From the NCBI GenBank assembly GCA_025924435.1, contig JAICIL010000193.1, positions 1 through 8,588 on the forward strand: DNA of 8,588 bases, given 5' to 3'. A program made the translations under genes and the position numbers. Positions 1 to 6,658 of this stretch are shown here, in pieces. Under the pieces are notes generated by a model. That model was not told where the DNA came from, searched no databases, and saw only the letters and a program-made list of their open reading frames with translations. This stretch comes from Chloroflexia bacterium (GTDB taxonomy: Bacteria; Chloroflexota; Chloroflexia; Thermomicrobiales; JALYUS01). Within the stretch, counting starts at the first letter, position 1, and every line of letters begins with the position of its first letter.

Positions 1-135
1 AACGATACCGCACGGTGCATCATCGCGCAACCGAAGCGCTGCGGCGGGTGTGGGCGACGCACGGCATTTCCGCACGGTTTGCGCACCGCTTGTTTCCGGC
101 GGCAACCTCTGGTCTACTGCGCGCCGGTGGAGCGT
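1..135. other. Upstream flank with no recognisable gene
   Basis: No coding region can be supported here. The reading frame that leads into mutL is open from base 1, but it runs straight through the tRNA gene and its translation resembles no family I know. The other two forward frames give low-complexity Arg/Ala-rich text typical of out-of-frame GC-rich DNA. The heptamer CGCACGG occurs three times (9-15, 58-64, 71-77), which may be chance at this base composition. The stretch most likely holds the promoter region of the tRNA-mutL transcript and perhaps the tail of an upstream gene that cannot be judged from this end. Confidence 0.5.
90..118 (+). promoter_or_regulatory. Candidate sigma-70-type promoter for tRNA-Ala (weak)
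   Basis: TTGTTT at 90-95 and TCTACT at 113-118 are separated by exactly 17 bases. They match the -35 and -10 consensus at 3 and 4 of 6 positions. Initiation about 7 bases downstream, near 125, would leave a leader of about 10 bases before the tRNA at 136, which is normal for a tRNA gene. The match is weak and such pairs arise by chance, so spacing and position carry most of the argument. Confidence 0.3.
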
Positions 136-211
<76 letters not shown>

Positions 212-237
212 CATTCCTCCACATTGGGAAACCCGTC

Positions 238-2037
238 ATGGCAATTCGTATCCTGCCGCCCGAACTCGTCAGCAAAATCGCGGCGGGCGAGGTCGTCGAG
301 CGGCCGTCATCCGTCGTCAAGGAACTGGTCGAGAATGCGCTCGACGCGGGGGCGCGCGTCGTCCGCGTCGAGGTGCGGCAGGGCGGGCGCGATCTCATCC
401 GCATCACCGATGACGGCGTGGGGATGACGGCGGACGATGTGCGCCTCGCCGTCGAGCCGCACGCGACCAGCAAAGTGGCCGCGCTCGCCGATCTCCAGAA
501 CATCACCACCCTCGGCTTTCGCGGCGAAGCGCTCGCCAGCATCGCGGCCGTCTCGCGGTTCACACTGCTCTCGCGGCCGCTCGGCAGCCACGAGGGATTC
601 GAGATTCAGATTGACGGCGGCCGGCCCGTCGTCGAGCGTGCGCGCGGCTGCCCGGAAGGGACGGCCGTGACGGTGCGGGACCTCTTCCAGCACGTCCCGG
701 CGCGGCTGAAGTTCCTCCGGTCGGTCGCGACCGAGACGGCCTTCATCACCCGCGCGGTGCAAGCCTATGCCCTCGCGCGGCCCGATGTGCGCTTCGAGTT
801 GGCCGTGGATGGCCGCAACACTCTCCGCACCGCCGGGGACGGCGACCTGCGCGCCGCGATCGGGCAGGTCTTCGGGCACGAAGCCGGGTCAACGATACTC
901 GCGCTGCCGGAAAGTGATGGATCGGTCGAAACACCGGCGACGATTGCCGGTTTCGTCGCCCATCCATCGCACGACCGGGCGGACCGGACGCAGATCCTCT
1001 TCTTCGTCAATCACCGCTGGGTGCAGCACCGGGGCATGACGTTCGCGCTTGAGGAGGCCTATCATTCGCTCCTGATGGTCGGACGGCACCCGACGGCGGT
1101 CGTCTCGCTCGCCGTGCCGCCGCACCTCGTTGATGTCAATGTCCACCCGACCAAGCAGGAAGTGCGCTTCGTCCACGACCGCGACATCACGCGGATGCTC
1201 GGCGCGACGGTGCGCGCGGCGCTCCTCGGCAATGCGACGGCGGCCGCCGTCCCGCTGGTCAGCCTCCCGTCGGCATTCTCGGGCGGCAACCGCGATTTCG
1301 CGCGCGGCGCATCCGCATTCCCGGCATCGGATCGGCGCGCACCGACGACCGCACCGGCACACTGGGGCGAACCGGCGCGGGGAACGGACGCGCTGGCTGG
1401 TATCGAGACCGCCGCGCTCGATACGACGACCCGCCCGACGGCGGTCGCGCTGCCGGAGGCCGCACGCCTGCGGGTCGTTGGGCAGGTGGTGAATACCTAC
1501 ATCATCGCCGAGGACGCGAGCGGGATGTACCTGATTGACCAGCACGCGGCGCACGAGCGCGTGATGCTCGAACGGATGCGGGAGCGGTTGCGGGAGGGCG
1601 CGTCGGACACGCAGTGGCTCCTGTCGCCCCTCTCCTGCACCTTCCCGGCGACCGTGCAGCAGACGCTCGAGACGCACGCGGACGACCTCGCGCGGCTCGG
1701 CTACGCGATCGAACCGTTCGGCGACGGGACGTGGCTGCTGCGCGGCGTCCCGGCGGCGCTGCGCGGCCGGCACGAGACGGATCCGGTCGCCGCGATCGAG
1801 GCGGCGCTCGCCGAACTCGGCTCCGGCCGATCGGGCGACGACCCGTTCGAGCGGCTGGCGGCGCTTTTGGCCTGCCACAACGCCATTCGCGCCGGGCAGC
1901 CGCTTTCCGACCCGGAGATGCGCGCCCTGATCCGTCAACTGGAGGGAGTCGAGACACCCGGCCACTGCGCGCACGGCCGGCCGACGATGCTCCATATCAG
2001 CCAGCGCGATCTCGAACGCGAATTCTCGCGTCGGTAA
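238..2037 (+). CDS. mutL: DNA mismatch repair protein MutL, endonuclease-type
   Basis: MutL (599 aa) couples MutS mismatch recognition to strand incision in DNA mismatch repair. The N-terminal GHKL ATPase shows E29 and N33 (KELVENALDAG), D58 in TDDGVGM, GFRGEAL at 93-99 and a GT-VPAR motif at 141-156. The transducer domain ends in DVNVHPTK (299-306), whose Lys contacts ATP in characterised MutLs. A low-complexity Ala/Pro/Arg linker spans about 330-408. The C-terminal domain has the full endonuclease motif DQHA(x)2E(x)4E at 434-445, ACHNAIRAG from 545, CAHGRP at 577-582 and a final EFSRR, the metal-binding set absent from E. coli MutL. QWLLSPL (459-465) lies where a beta-clamp-binding motif is expected. 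The nicking type suggests a host without MutH. The ATG at 238 is chosen because MAIRILPPELVSKIAAGEVV is the conserved start, with GGGAA 7 bases upstream. The frame is open further upstream, but that would read through the tRNA. H152 replaces the usual Asn of the F-x-N-x-PAR motif. Confidence 0.97.
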   Translation: MAIRILPPELVSKIAAGEVVERPSSVVKELVENALDAGARVVRVEVRQGGRDLIRITDDGVGMTADDVRLAVEPHATSKVAALADLQNITTLGFRGEALASIAAVSRFTLLSRPLGSHEGFEIQIDGGRPVVERARGCPEGTAVTVRDLFQHVPARLKFLRSVATETAFITRAVQAYALARPDVRFELAVDGRNTLRTAGDGDLRAAIGQVFGHEAGSTILALPESDGSVETPATIAGFVAHPSHDRADRTQILFFVNHRWVQHRGMTFALEEAYHSLLMVGRHPTAVVSLAVPPHLVDVNVHPTKQEVRFVHDRDITRMLGATVRAALLGNATAAAVPLVSLPSAFSGGNRDFARGASAFPASDRRAPTTAPAHWGEPARGTDALAGIETAALDTTTRPTAVALPEAARLRVVGQVVNTYIIAEDASGMYLIDQHAAHERVMLERMRERLREGASDTQWLLSPLSCTFPATVQQTLETHADDLARLGYAIEPFGDGTWLLRGVPAALRGRHETDPVAAIEAALAELGSGRSGDDPFERLAALLACHNAIRAGQPLSDPEMRALIRQLEGVETPGHCAHGRPTMLHISQRDLEREFSRR

Positions 2038-2040
2038 GAT

Positions 2041-2219
2041 TACGAGGGAACCGATTGAACCGCAAAGACGCAAAGAACGTGAAGATCGCAAAGAGGGAAT
2101 GGAGGTACGCATCTCCCAACTCTTTCTGTTTTCTTTGCGTCCTCTGCGTCCTTTGCGTCTTTGCGGTTCAATCGGTTTCAGCCGCGCCGCCTTGCCCGCG
2201 CTGCGCTACACTACGAGGG
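2041..2219. repeat. Possible 8-bp direct repeat flanking the palindromic element
   Basis: TACGAGGG occurs at 2041-2048, ending exactly where the left arm of the palindrome begins, and again at 2212-2219, just before the start codon of the next gene. If it is a target-site duplication, the inserted segment is 2049-2211. Deleting it with one octamer copy leaves the mutL stop, the octamer with its GAGG Shine-Dalgarno-like core and an ATG start about 13 bases after the stop, a typical operon junction. Against this, the right copy lies 34 bases beyond the right arm, so the element would be asymmetric, and a chance 8-base match is possible. Confidence 0.35.
2049..2177. repeat. MITE-like palindromic repeat of CGCAAAG units
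   Basis: Two inverted arms of 46 bases, 2049-2094 and 2132-2177, enclose a 37-base centre. The outer 27 bases of the arms are perfectly complementary, and 40 of 46 positions match overall. The arms begin AACCGATTGAACCGCAAAGA and are built from repeated CGCAAAG-type units. The segment is clearly richer in A+T than its surroundings. Repeats of the form (A)ACCGCAAAGACGCAAAG are, from memory, common dispersed elements in several bacterial phyla, and their translations give junk such as LCVLCVLCV. There is no transposase; it could be a non-autonomous element. In RNA it would form a very long hairpin 11 bases after the mutL stop, which could protect the mutL mRNA 3' end or reduce read-through. No T-run follows, so it is not a classical terminator. 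Confidence 0.85.
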
Positions 2220-2221
2220 TG

Positions 2222-5200
2222 ATGAGAACGTCGGTCACTCCAGAATCGGATGCCGTGGCGCTGCCCGCCGAGGCGCATCGTGTCGTCACGCGTCGGCGGG
2301 GCACAGGCCGCGCGCTGGGGCGGCTCGCGCGGTCGCCGTGGCTCCTTGTGCCGATCGCGCTCATCGCGTTCGTGCTCCGGGTGAACGGCCTCAAGTGGGA
2401 TGGCGGCTACCACCTCCACCCGGACGAGCGCTTCATCACCATCGTCATCACGGAGCGCATCCTGCCCGACTGGCCGCCGCACTGGCACGCGATCCTCGAC
2501 CCCGATCACAGCCCACTCAACCCGCGCTCGGACGACCCCGCGACCGGCCAGCCGCGCGATTTCGCCTACGGCAGCCTGCCGCTCTACGCCACGAAGGCGG
2601 TTGCCGGGACGATGCAGGCCGTCACCGGCACGCCGTGGACGGATTACGACCATGTCTACCTCGTCGGTCGCGTCCTCTCGGCATTGCTGGACATCGGCAC
2701 GCTGCTCCTCGCCTACGCCCTCGCGCGGCGGTATGGCCGCGCCTACGCGAACCTCGCCTCCTCGCTGCTCGCGGTCTGCGTCCTCCAGATCCAGCTGGCG
2801 CACTTCTTCGCGACGGACACATGGGTGACCTTTTTCGCGACCGCCGCCGTGCTCGCATTTGTGCGGGCGGCGGAGCGGCAGCGGACGCGGGATTTCGTGA
2901 TCGCGGGCGCGCTCGTGGGCGCGGGCGTGGCCTCGAAGGCATCGGTCGCCTTCCTCGCCTTCCCCGCGCTCGCGGCGCTCGCCATCGCGACGGTGCGCCC
3001 GCGCCGGACGATTGGCCCCAACAGTGACGACGGGGTCTCAGATCGGCTGCGCGCCCTCTTTCTCGCCCTGACGACCTTCTGGGCGGCATTGATCACCTTC
3101 GCGATCACCGAGCCGTACGCGCTCTTCCGGCTGCGGACCTACCTCGACGCCGTGGGGACGCAGGCCCGCCTCGTGCGCGGCGATCTCGATTACCCGTATA
3201 CGCGGCAGTACGTCGGGACGGGGCTTCTCTATCATCTCAGGAACCTGGTCCTGTGGGGGATGGGGCCGGCGCTCGGCCTGCTCGTGCTCGCGGGCCTCGT
3301 TTGGGCATGTGTCCGCGCCTACCGACGGCGCGCGGCGGTGGACCTCGTGCTGCTCGCGTGGGTTGTCCCGTATCTCCTCTACACGGTCCCGCAGTCGGTC
3401 AAGTTCATGCGCTATCTCCAGCCCGTCTACCCGGCGCTGATTGTGCTCGGTGTCGCCTTGCTGCGCGATCTCATCCATGCGCGGTCGCACCGATTCGGGC
3501 GGCGATGGCGTCGGTTCGTGCCCGTGATGCGCGCAGGGGGTAAGGTGGCAGCGGGCGTCGCGCTCGGCTGCACCGCGCTCTGGGCGCTGGCCTTCTCGAC
3601 GATCTACGGCCAGACGCACTCGCGCGTCGCGGCGAGCGATTGGATGAAGGAGCATGTCCCGGCGGGCGCGACGGTCGCGACGGAGGTCTGGGACGATGCC
3701 CTGCCGCTCCCGGTGCCGGGCGTGCCCGGATACGGGTGCGTGCGGCTGAATGCGACGAACCCGAACCAGTGCACCGGCCTCGACTTTTACCCCGACGAGG
3801 GGAGCGGCGAGGCGCGGCTGCAATACATCGCGCGCGCGCTGGCGCAGTCCGATTACATCGTCATGTCCAGCAACCGCCTGTACGGCTCGATCCCCAAACT
3901 GCCGTGGCGCTATCCGGTGACGATCCGCTACTACGACCTCCTCTTTGCGGGCGACCTCGGCTTCACGAAGGTCTACGACGAGACGGTTTCGCCGCATCTC
4001 GGCCCATGGCAGATCCACGACCAGCACGCGGACGAGAGCTTCACCGTCTACGACCATCCGCGCGTGACGATCTTCAAGAAGACGCAGGCGCTGGGCGTCG
4101 AGCAGCTGCGGCCGCTCTTTGCCGACGCGCTGACGGTGCGGGCGGTGCCGCAGCGCGATTCGCCGGGGAAGTCGCTCCTGCTCGCCGGGCCGGTCGAGTC
4201 ATTGCCCGCCGTCTCGGACCGCGCGTGGGCCGGGTCGTTCGGCCGCCGGGGCGTCGTCGCGGTGGCGTTCTATCTCGCGCTCTTCGAACTGTTCGGCGCG
4301 ATCGGCTGGGCATGCGTGGCGCGGCTCTTCCGGCGCTTCCCGGATCGCGGCTGGGGCCTCGGCAAACTGGTCGGCTGGCTCGGTTGCGCGTACATCGTCT
4401 GGCTCGGCGCGAGCGTCCACGCCTTCGCGTTCACGCTGCCCTGGTGCGCCGCGACGGTGGCGGTCGCGTACGCGGTCGCCGCCGTGCTGTATGGCCGCCA
4501 GCGGGCGCTGTTCGGCGCGTTTCTGCGGTCGTCGTGGCGGGTGATGCTGGCGGCGGAGGGCGCGACGCTGGCCGGATTCTTCCTCTTCCTCGCCTTCCGG
4601 CTGAAGAATCCCGACCTCTGGCAGACCTACTGGGGCGGCGAGAAACCCTTCGAGATGGCGCACCTGAACGCAATCCTTCGCAGCGCGCATTTCCCGCCGT
4701 ACGATCCGTGGTTCGCGGGCGGCTACATCAACTATTACTACTTCGGCGGCTATCTGCACGCCTTCGCGATGAAACTGACGGGCATCGCGCCGGAGATCGC
4801 CTTCAATGTCGCCGTCCCGATCACGATGGCGCTTGTCTGGGGGGCCGCCTTCTCGACGGGCGCCGCCCTCTGGGTGGCGGTGCGCCGGGGGCAGCGGGCA
4901 GCGGGAAGCGGGCAGCACTCCGTCCTCGATCCTCAGTCCTCGTCCATCGTCGGAGGGGTGAGCGCGGCGGCGGCGGTGGGGTTGTTCGGCAACCTCGATG
5001 CATTCGGCCAGATGGCGGGCAAGTTGCGCGACGGGCTCGGCCTCCGCACGGCGATGGATCGCTTCGACTTCTGGGAGAGCACGCGCATCATCCCCGGCAC
5101 GATCAACGAGTTCCCCTTCTTCAGCGGCCTCTGGGCCGACCTGCACGCCCATGTCATCGCGCTGCCCTTCACGATCCTCGCCGTGGCGGTCAGCGTCGCG

Positions 5201-6658
5201 ATTGCGGTCCGGTCCGAGCCGCGAAGGAATCCGGGAACGCGTGCGCTGCCGTGGGGCGCGCTCATCCTGTCCAGCTTGATTATCGGCGCGCTCTATTGCA
5301 CGAATACATGGGACTTCCCGACCGCGCTGGCGCTCATCTGGCTCGGCCTGCTCGTGCGATTCCGCGCCTCCCGGATGCGATGGCTCGTCGCCTGCGTCTA
5401 CGCGACGGCCTGCGCGCTCGCGGTCGGCGTCGCGGCATACATCGCCTATCTGCCGTTCTTCGCGCATTTCCAATCGCTCTACGGATCGCTCGCGCGCGTC
5501 CGCCAGCCGTCGCCGCTCGGCGCGTTCCTGGTCATCTTCGGCCTGCAAACGCTGGTGATCGCCGTCGCGCTCCTGCTCCTGCGGCCCGCGCGCGGCTGGT
5601 TCGCGGCGATCCGCGCCGACGGGCGCTGCGCCGCGCTCGTCGCGGTCGGGGCGTGCGCCTTGGGAGCGGCCATCGCCGCGCGCCGCTTTGTCCTCGTCGT
5701 CACCCTGCCGCTGCTCTGCGCGCTCGCGGTGCTCTGGCTGGGCGCGGAGCGGCAGCCGGGGCGGCGGGCGGCATTCGGCATCGCCGGGGTCGGCCTCGGT
5801 CTGCTCTCGGTGATCGAAGTCGTCTTCCTGGCGGACGATCTGATCGGCGGCGACTTTGAGCGGATGAACACCGTCTTTAAATTCGACTATCAGGCGTGGA
5901 CGTTGCTCGCGCTCGCCGCCGCCGCCCTCGTCGGCATCGTCGCGGAGCGGTGGCGCGCGACGCCCGCCGCCTGGCAGGTCGCGGTCTCCTGCCTGCTGGG
6001 AGCGGCCGTCCTGCTCTCGCTCTTCTACCCGGTCTTCGGCACGCCGGCGCGACTGGCGCAGCGGATGCCGTCGCCACCGACGAACGCCGGGCTGGATAGC
6101 TTCGCGTGGATGGCGACCGGGACGGTGCCCGCCGACCAGTTCAACAATAGCGGCAGCGGCGAGCCGGTCGCTTTCGCGGGCGATCTCGCGCTCATCCACT
6201 GGCTGAACGATACCGTGCGCGGGACGCCGGTGATCGCGGAGGCGAGCATCGGCCCCTACCGGGGAAATGGCTCGCGCATTTCGAGCGCGACCGGCCTCCC
6301 GACGATCATCGGCTGGGAGCGCCACGAGGAGCAGCAGCGCGGCCCGCTGCCCATCCTGCCGACGCGGGTGGAGGATGTGCGGCGGATTTACACGAGCACG
6401 GAGGCGCGCGCGGTGCAGGACGTGCTCGACCGCTACCATGTGCGATACATCGTCGTCGGCGACGTGGAGCGGAAGACGAAACTGGGCGGCGGGCAGATCG
6501 GCGCGGCGCGGGACGGCGAGCCGTACGCCTCACCCGCCGGGCTGGCGACGCTGGGCCGGATGGCGGATGAGGGGATGCTGCGGGTGGCGTGGCAGTCGGG
6601 TTCGACGCTCCTCTACGAGGTGACGGGCGGCTGGCGCGCGGGGGCGGCGAATGGTTAG
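2222..6658 (+). CDS. Fusion of PMT-like (GT-C) glycosyltransferase and DUF2298/YYY domain membrane protein
   Basis: This is a 1478-residue polytopic inner-membrane protein. A basic N-terminus (RRRGTGRALGRLARSP) precedes TM1 (about 40-56). The first outer loop carries HPDERF (66-71); D68-E69 match the acidic pair of PMT/ArnT-type GT-C enzymes, which transfer sugars from lipid-linked donors outside the cytoplasm. D199 (ATDTW) and KFMRYLQPVYP (from 394) also fit that family. Residues about 465-620 form a soluble, presumably extracytoplasmic domain (SNRLYGSIPKLPWRYP, DESFTVYDHP). From about 675 a DUF2298/Chlor_Arch_YYY domain follows: EKPFE (807-811), YYYFG (838-842), NEFPFFS (962 on), DLHAH (973-977), RMNTVFK (1214-1220) and a C-terminal ASIGPYRGNG...IIGWERHEEQQRG region (about 1341-1374). 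The ATG at 2222 is preferred; the frame opens back to an ATG at 2099, but that lies inside the palindrome. GAGG at 2215-2218 is close to the start; GTG at 2219 is an alternative. It overlaps the next gene by 8 bases. Donor and acceptor cannot be inferred. Confidence 0.93.
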   Translation: MRTSVTPESDAVALPAEAHRVVTRRRGTGRALGRLARSPWLLVPIALIAFVLRVNGLKWDGGYHLHPDERFITIVITERILPDWPPHWHAILDPDHSPLNPRSDDPATGQPRDFAYGSLPLYATKAVAGTMQAVTGTPWTDYDHVYLVGRVLSALLDIGTLLLAYALARRYGRAYANLASSLLAVCVLQIQLAHFFATDTWVTFFATAAVLAFVRAAERQRTRDFVIAGALVGAGVASKASVAFLAFPALAALAIATVRPRRTIGPNSDDGVSDRLRALFLALTTFWAALITFAITEPYALFRLRTYLDAVGTQARLVRGDLDYPYTRQYVGTGLLYHLRNLVLWGMGPALGLLVLAGLVWACVRAYRRRAAVDLVLLAWVVPYLLYTVPQSVKFMRYLQPVYPALIVLGVALLRDLIHARSHRFGRRWRRFVPVMRAGGKVAAGVALGCTALWALAFSTIYGQTHSRVAASDWMKEHVPAGATVATEVWDDALPLPVPGVPGYGCVRLNATNPNQCTGLDFYPDEGSGEARLQYIARALAQSDYIVMSSNRLYGSIPKLPWRYPVTIRYYDLLFAGDLGFTKVYDETVSPHLGPWQIHDQHADESFTVYDHPRVTIFKKTQALGVEQLRPLFADALTVRAVPQRDSPGKSLLLAGPVESLPAVSDRAWAGSFGRRGVVAVAFYLALFELFGAIGWACVARLFRRFPDRGWGLGKLVGWLGCAYIVWLGASVHAFAFTLPWCAATVAVAYAVAAVLYGRQRALFGAFLRSSWRVMLAAEGATLAGFFLFLAFRLKNPDLWQTYWGGEKPFEMAHLNAILRSAHFPPYDPWFAGGYINYYYFGGYLHAFAMKLTGIAPEIAFNVAVPITMALVWGAAFSTGAALWVAVRRGQRAAGSGQHSVLDPQSSSIVGGVSAAAAVGLFGNLDAFGQMAGKLRDGLGLRTAMDRFDFWESTRIIPGTINEFPFFSGLWADLHAHVIALPFTILAVAVSVAIAVRSEPRRNPGTRALPWGALILSSLIIGALYCTNTWDFPTALALIWLGLLVRFRASRMRWLVACVYATACALAVGVAAYIAYLPFFAHFQSLYGSLARVRQPSPLGAFLVIFGLQTLVIAVALLLLRPARGWFAAIRADGRCAALVAVGACALGAAIAARRFVLVVTLPLLCALAVLWLGAERQPGRRAAFGIAGVGLGLLSVIEVVFLADDLIGGDFERMNTVFKFDYQAWTLLALAAAALVGIVAERWRATPAAWQVAVSCLLGAAVLLSLFYPVFGTPARLAQRMPSPPTNAGLDSFAWMATGTVPADQFNNSGSGEPVAFAGDLALIHWLNDTVRGTPVIAEASIGPYRGNGSRISSATGLPTIIGWERHEEQQRGPLPILPTRVEDVRRIYTSTEARAVQDVLDRYHVRYIVVGDVERKTKLGGGQIGAARDGEPYASPAGLATLGRMADEGMLRVAWQSGSTLLYEVTGGWRAGAANG
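4887..4912 (+). other. Candidate G-quadruplex in the coding strand
   Basis: Four G-tracts (GGGGG 4887-4891, GGG 4896-4898, GGG 4903-4905, GGG 4910-4912) are separated by three loops of exactly 4 bases (CAGC, CAGC, AAGC). This fits the usual G3+N1-7 rule and lies on the mRNA-like strand, so it could form in the transcript as well as in DNA. It arises from the tandem GGGCAGC heptamers, so it may be a by-product of the repeat rather than a selected regulatory structure. Folding has not been shown. Confidence 0.5.
4889..4942. repeat. Two adjacent tandem heptanucleotide repeats inside the GT-C/YYY gene
   Basis: Bases 4889-4916 are four tandem 7-mers: GGGCAGC, GGGCAGC, GGGAAGC, GGGCAGC. After five bases a second block at 4922-4942 has three 7-mers: GTCCTCG, ATCCTCA, GTCCTCG. 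Together they encode residues about 890-907, a Gly/Ser/Gln-rich stretch in the basic loop that follows the TM segment after YYYFG. Seven-base units are not codon multiples, so they are not selected as a peptide repeat; they resemble short tandem heptamer repeats known from cyanobacteria and other large genomes. The equivalent loop in the downstream paralogue lacks them and is about 8 residues shorter. Confidence 0.8.
6651..6658 (+). promoter_or_regulatory. Stop/start overlap ATGGTTAG between the two YYY genes
   Basis: The ATG of the downstream gene (6651-6653) lies inside the end of the upstream gene, whose TAG stop is 6656-6658. No good GGAGG-type ribosome site precedes this ATG, only G-rich GGGGGCGGCGA. 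Terminating ribosomes re-initiating here (translational coupling) is therefore the likely way the second protein is made, and would keep the two products at related levels. Confidence 0.75.

Noticed and set aside
9..77. Three copies of CGCACGG as an operator
   Set aside because: Uneven spacing and a GC-rich background make chance likely; no regulator in the window supports it.
889..2112. Long minus-strand open frame opposite mutL
   Set aside because: Arg/Glu-rich text without any family motif; an antisense shadow of a GC-rich gene.
2049..2177. CRISPR-like array from the repeated CGCAAAG units
   Set aside because: Units are 7-10 bases with no unique spacers; the layout is one inverted repeat.
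1614..2222. 202-codon frame ending in LCVLCVLCVFAVQSV
   Set aside because: Its first part is a shadow of mutL and its end is translated palindromic repeat.
3640..5859. 739-codon + strand frame inside the GT-C/YYY gene
   Set aside because: Arg/Ala/Gly/Pro-rich frame-shifted shadow without membrane segments, while the other frame has clear family motifs.
4199..6439. 746-codon minus-strand open frame
   Set aside because: Charged low-complexity translation opposite a well-supported membrane protein; GC-rich antisense frames stay open by chance.
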